A stretch of 8,581 nt of DNA from Candidatus Bipolaricaulota bacterium (lineage in GTDB: Bacteria; Bipolaricaulota; Bipolaricaulia; UBA7950; UBA9294): contig JAUWOJ010000044.1 of NCBI GenBank assembly GCA_030612175.1, positions 1-8,581 on the forward strand. Direction: 5' to 3'. Positions 6,634 to 8,581 of this stretch are shown piece after piece. The position numbers were made by a program, and so were the translations under genes. The notes beneath the pieces were generated by a model, which was not told the origin of the DNA, searched no databases, and saw only the letters and a list, made by a program, of their open reading frames with translations. Numbering within the stretch: position 1 is the first letter of the stretch; the number at the start of each line of letters is the position of its first letter.

Positions 6634-6942
6634 TTGCAAAACCTCCTGATATTTTCAAATATTCACCGTTAGAAGATTAGCCATGGTGTTGATATTTCAT
6701 CGACCTTTTCCATACTTTATACTTAGAATCAGATCTTGTTCCTTGACTTTTCTGCGTCTAATACGTTTCCCGAGTGCTACGCCGCCACCATCCTGTAGGG
6801 CAAGATCCTCTGTATCGTCCTGAACGTACGCGCTCTACCCACCTCCTTTTGCTCAATCGCATCGACAATCTGTGGGGTCAAAAGCTTGCTTTTTGATCTT
6901 TCACTCCTCTCATCAATTCCTGTAGCTTCAATCAACTCCATC
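6634..6942. other. Intergenic region between serpin and permuted-SBP gene
   Basis: 309 bases without a convincing gene. From the serpin side it holds the conserved serpin 3' flank (to about 6867), then a short open frame on the minus strand reading VDAIEQKEV (6866-6840) and ending at TAG (6779-6777), which resembles a stretch upstream of the serpin (8435-8409). An AAGGAGGT-like string at 6841-6848 has no start codon at a workable distance. A lone TATAAA-like -10 string occurs near 6715-6725, without a matching -35. Confidence 0.5.
6641..6647 (-). promoter_or_regulatory. Ribosome binding site of the permuted-SBP gene
   Basis: AGGAGGT with a 7-base spacer to ATG 6633; this decides the start in favour of ATG over the TTG at 6639. 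Confidence 0.8.
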
Positions 6943-7211
6943 TCACCGCACACTCGGATCCATCACCTGCCCGATGAACAAGATGATCCCGGTTTCGATG
7001 TCGCGAATCAGGAAGATGAACGGGCGATTGAGTTTTACGGTTGGCACGATGGGCATGGGCATGTCCGCCGCGGTGCCTGCTGCGGCAAACGTTCCGTTTT
7101 CGTCGACGGAAACAATGCTCTGGTGGTAGACATCGTCGAGGAAGAGATCGCGGCTTTTTGTCATGCCGGTGAAGTCTGCTTGACCGAGGATGAACGCATC
7201 TGTCATGCCCA
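6867..7211 (-). repeat. Duplicated serpin 3' segment, copy B (in the intact serpin gene)
   Basis: Parent-like copy of the repeat at 4505-4847, offset 2364 bases over most of its length with a 2-base indel in the flank near 6881-6884. Both copies stand upstream of an SBP-derived fusion gene in transcription order. Confidence 0.9.
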
Positions 7212-8253
7212 AGTCCTTCAGGGCGGAAGATAGTCTGAACGACGACCGAAACTCGAACCTCGGCATGTAGACTTGAACCATCTCTTTGCTTAGGTGCCCC
7301 AAGATGGAGATTACGCGATCGGCGGTGAGCAACTTTGCGAATGTCTCAAACTGACCGGGTGCCGGGAGCAGGATGACCATCGAGAATTCATCGCCGATAT
7401 ACGGCAATTCGACCGCTTGGACGCCGCTGGTCGCGGTGTAGGCGAATGGGGTTATCTGATGCATCATGGGCACAGCCACTTGACGGTCGTCGAGCAGGTA
7501 GAAGGGGCTGTTGTGGGTGAAGGCCTCGTTGAATCTGTGTTTCCAGGTTGCGTTGAAAGTGATCGCGTTGGCGAGCACAAGCCGCGTCAAGGACGTGATT
7601 GACCCCTCTGGCAAAAGTTCCCTGATCTTCTTTTCGGTTTCTTGGGATACCCATTTGTTGATTGTTTGATGTGAGGCTTCCGGAGCATTGGCGAAATCAA
7701 GCAGTTCGGCGGCTGCACCGTAGTTCACGACTAGAAGCTTACGGTAACTCTCGAGCAATTTGTATTCGCTCTCCACCCATAACGAGTTTGCAAGGTGCAG
7801 TTGGAACTTTTCGTCTTCTGTGACAGCAAGCCTTTCCCCACGTCTGGCAAGCTCAAGATCCAGCGCGTTAAAGGCGATATGGAGACGTTCCTGGGAAAGC
7901 ATGAAATGAAGCGCGCTCGCTATTTGCTCCTCGGTTGTTCCTCGGGCACCTCCGTACATCATGACAAGGCAGAGCGAAATGCTGTGGGGCGAAAAGAAAA
8001 AGTTGTCTTTTGAATTCCAAAGGGTTTGAAACAGATCAAAAGCGAACTCGGTGTTCCCGGCGATCAGGGCACATTGTTCGGCAAGTCTCACTTTGGGACA
8101 CAGCTTTCGCCCTATTTGCCACTGCGCCTCCTCCTGCTGAGAAGAGGTTCCTTCCTTCGCAGCGACGAGGACTCCACTGTGGATCGTGAGCACTCCCACA
8201 AATGCAATCAAGCCGATAAGCCCAACCAAGCAGATCCAACTGATACGGTTCAT
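6943..8253 (-). CDS. Exported serpin (serine/cysteine protease inhibitor family)
   Basis: 436 residues from ATG 8253, chosen because GGGAG lies 7 bases upstream and the hydrophobic segment (5-24) then sits at the N-terminus; an upstream in-frame start at 8322 adds 23 polar residues. Serpins trap proteases by inserting the cleaved reactive loop into a beta sheet. The body covers residues 66-436, a full-length serpin core of about 370: NFFFSPHSISLCLVMMYGGA (84-103), LANAITFNATWKHRF (227-241), VELPYIG (281-287), MPRFEF (330-335), LGMTDAF (348-354). The hinge ENGTFAAAGTA (385-395) keeps the small residues typical of inhibitory serpins, although P13 is Phe rather than acidic. The loop centre is DMPMPIVP (397-404) and the serpin signature is KLNRPFIFLI (407-416). 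It probably acts outside the cytoplasmic membrane, cleaved or anchored by its N-terminal segment. The target protease is unknown. Confidence 0.94.
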   Translation of the reverse strand: MNRISWICLVGLIGLIAFVGVLTIHSGVLVAAKEGTSSQQEEAQWQIGRKLCPKVRLAEQCALIAGNTEFAFDLFQTLWNSKDNFFFSPHSISLCLVMMYGGARGTTEEQIASALHFMLSQERLHIAFNALDLELARRGERLAVTEDEKFQLHLANSLWVESEYKLLESYRKLLVVNYGAAAELLDFANAPEASHQTINKWVSQETEKKIRELLPEGSITSLTRLVLANAITFNATWKHRFNEAFTHNSPFYLLDDRQVAVPMMHQITPFAYTATSGVQAVELPYIGDEFSMVILLPAPGQFETFAKLLTADRVISILGHLSKEMVQVYMPRFEFRSSFRLSSALKDLGMTDAFILGQADFTGMTKSRDLFLDDVYHQSIVSVDENGTFAAAGTAADMPMPIVPTVKLNRPFIFLIRDIETGIILFIGQVMDPSVR

Positions 8254-8260
8254 CGCGACG

Positions 8261-8269
8261 CTCCCTTTT
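8261..8269 (-). promoter_or_regulatory. Ribosome binding site deciding the serpin start
   Basis: AAAAGGGAG, 7 bases before ATG 8253. The upstream alternative start at 8322 has no comparable site. Confidence 0.65.
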
Positions 8270-8282
8270 GCCGCGGATTGCT

Positions 8283-8414
8283 TTACGGACGGACCAGTTT
8301 GACTCTTGCTGGGGTCACGCATTGTTTCTTGACTCCCTTCGCCACCGTACCGTCAACGCTTCGTGCGATGGCGATCCCTACTACCCTACTTGGGTTTGCG
8401 TGCTCTAACACCAT
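8283..8414 (-). CDS. Possible small ORF (43 residues) upstream of the serpin
   Basis: ATG 8414 to TAA 8283, reading MVLEHANPSRVVGIAIARSV and on; the frame is open back to a TGA at 8498. There is no good ribosome binding site. Codons just before the ATG read IDAIEQK, also seen with synonymous changes at 6866-6846, so the stretch may be a relic of a longer coding sequence rather than a small gene. No family recognised. Confidence 0.2.
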   Translation of the reverse strand: MVLEHANPSRVVGIAIARSVDGTVAKGVKKQCVTPARVKLVRP

Positions 8415-8581
8415 CTTCTGTTCGATTGCGTCGATTGGTGGAAAAGGAAACTTTGATGAGAAATGCGTCTTACGCGAGGTATAATGGTTGCGATGTCAGC
8501 TTTCCTATCAGGACCTTCGTCCTACAGTATACTACATCAAACCCAGACGAATAGCTCACTTATTACATATAGCACAAAAAT
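8415..8581. other. Window-edge region with no assigned gene
   Basis: No supported gene. A perfect TATAAT lies on the plus strand (8480-8485) and a TATACT on the minus strand (8531-8526), but neither has a recognisable -35 at 16-18 bases. A serpin promoter may lie here but I cannot point to it. Confidence 0.4.

Noticed and set aside
8026..8484. Plus-strand ORF of 152 codons over the serpin N-terminus
   Set aside because: Mostly antisense to the serpin signal peptide and leader; no domain similarity seen.
8363..8554. Plus-strand ORF using the TATAAT at 8480
   Set aside because: The TATAAT lies inside the ORF, has no -35 at proper spacing, and the product resembles nothing.
1..8581. CRISPR array, phage genes or toxin-antitoxin pair
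   Set aside because: No regularly spaced repeats, phage structural or integrase genes, or small paired ORFs with recognisable families were visible.

Overview
The window is bacterial DNA of middling GC content. It has strong Shine-Dalgarno sites (AGGAGGT-type), a tRNA-Ser with an encoded CCA end and Sec-type signal peptides. I cannot place the organism from sequence alone. Bacterial serpins and many ABC solute-binding proteins (SBPs) occur in several thermophilic and candidate phyla, but that is only a hint. Every gene I can support reads right to left (minus strand).

Layout in transcription order: (i) 8581-8254, a leader region with a possible 43-residue ORF; (ii) 8253-6943, a complete exported serpin; (iii) 6633-4966, an exported protein made of a family-5 (Opp/Dpp-type) SBP whose segments are in permuted order, ending in a cysteine-rich module with 13 Cys; (iv) 4962-4579, an ORF whose last part is a duplicated serpin C-terminus, a relic in the same reading frame as gene (iii) and separated from it by one TGA; (v) 4447-2639, an exported protein with a short SBP-like N-terminal module, a mixed alpha/beta middle and an Asp/Gly-rich beta-type C-terminal domain; (vi) 2400-727, an exported protein with a similar short SBP-like module fused to a complete endonuclease/exonuclease/phosphatase (EEP) domain of the bacterial sphingomyelinase C type; (vii) 545-153, a broken RAYT/IS200-like transposase; (viii) 97-4, tRNA-Ser(GCT) with its own promoter.

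The striking point is the gene architecture. Three neighbouring secreted proteins each combine a reduced or rearranged SBP with an unrelated C-terminal domain, and a serpin 3' end lies upstream of two of them. My working hypothesis, an inference, is a recombination-prone locus in which SBP-derived modules act as exported scaffolds or binding heads for swappable C-terminal domains (a lipid phosphodiesterase, a cysteine-rich peptide, a beta domain), next to a protease inhibitor. The competing explanation is gene decay by recombination among tandem SBP and serpin copies. Against simple decay, the three large frames are open for 555-602 codons, start at good ribosome binding sites, and the EEP catalytic residues are intact.

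Genes are separated by 100-520 bases and look like independent transcription units rather than a tight operon. No ABC transporter permease or ATPase gene is present.
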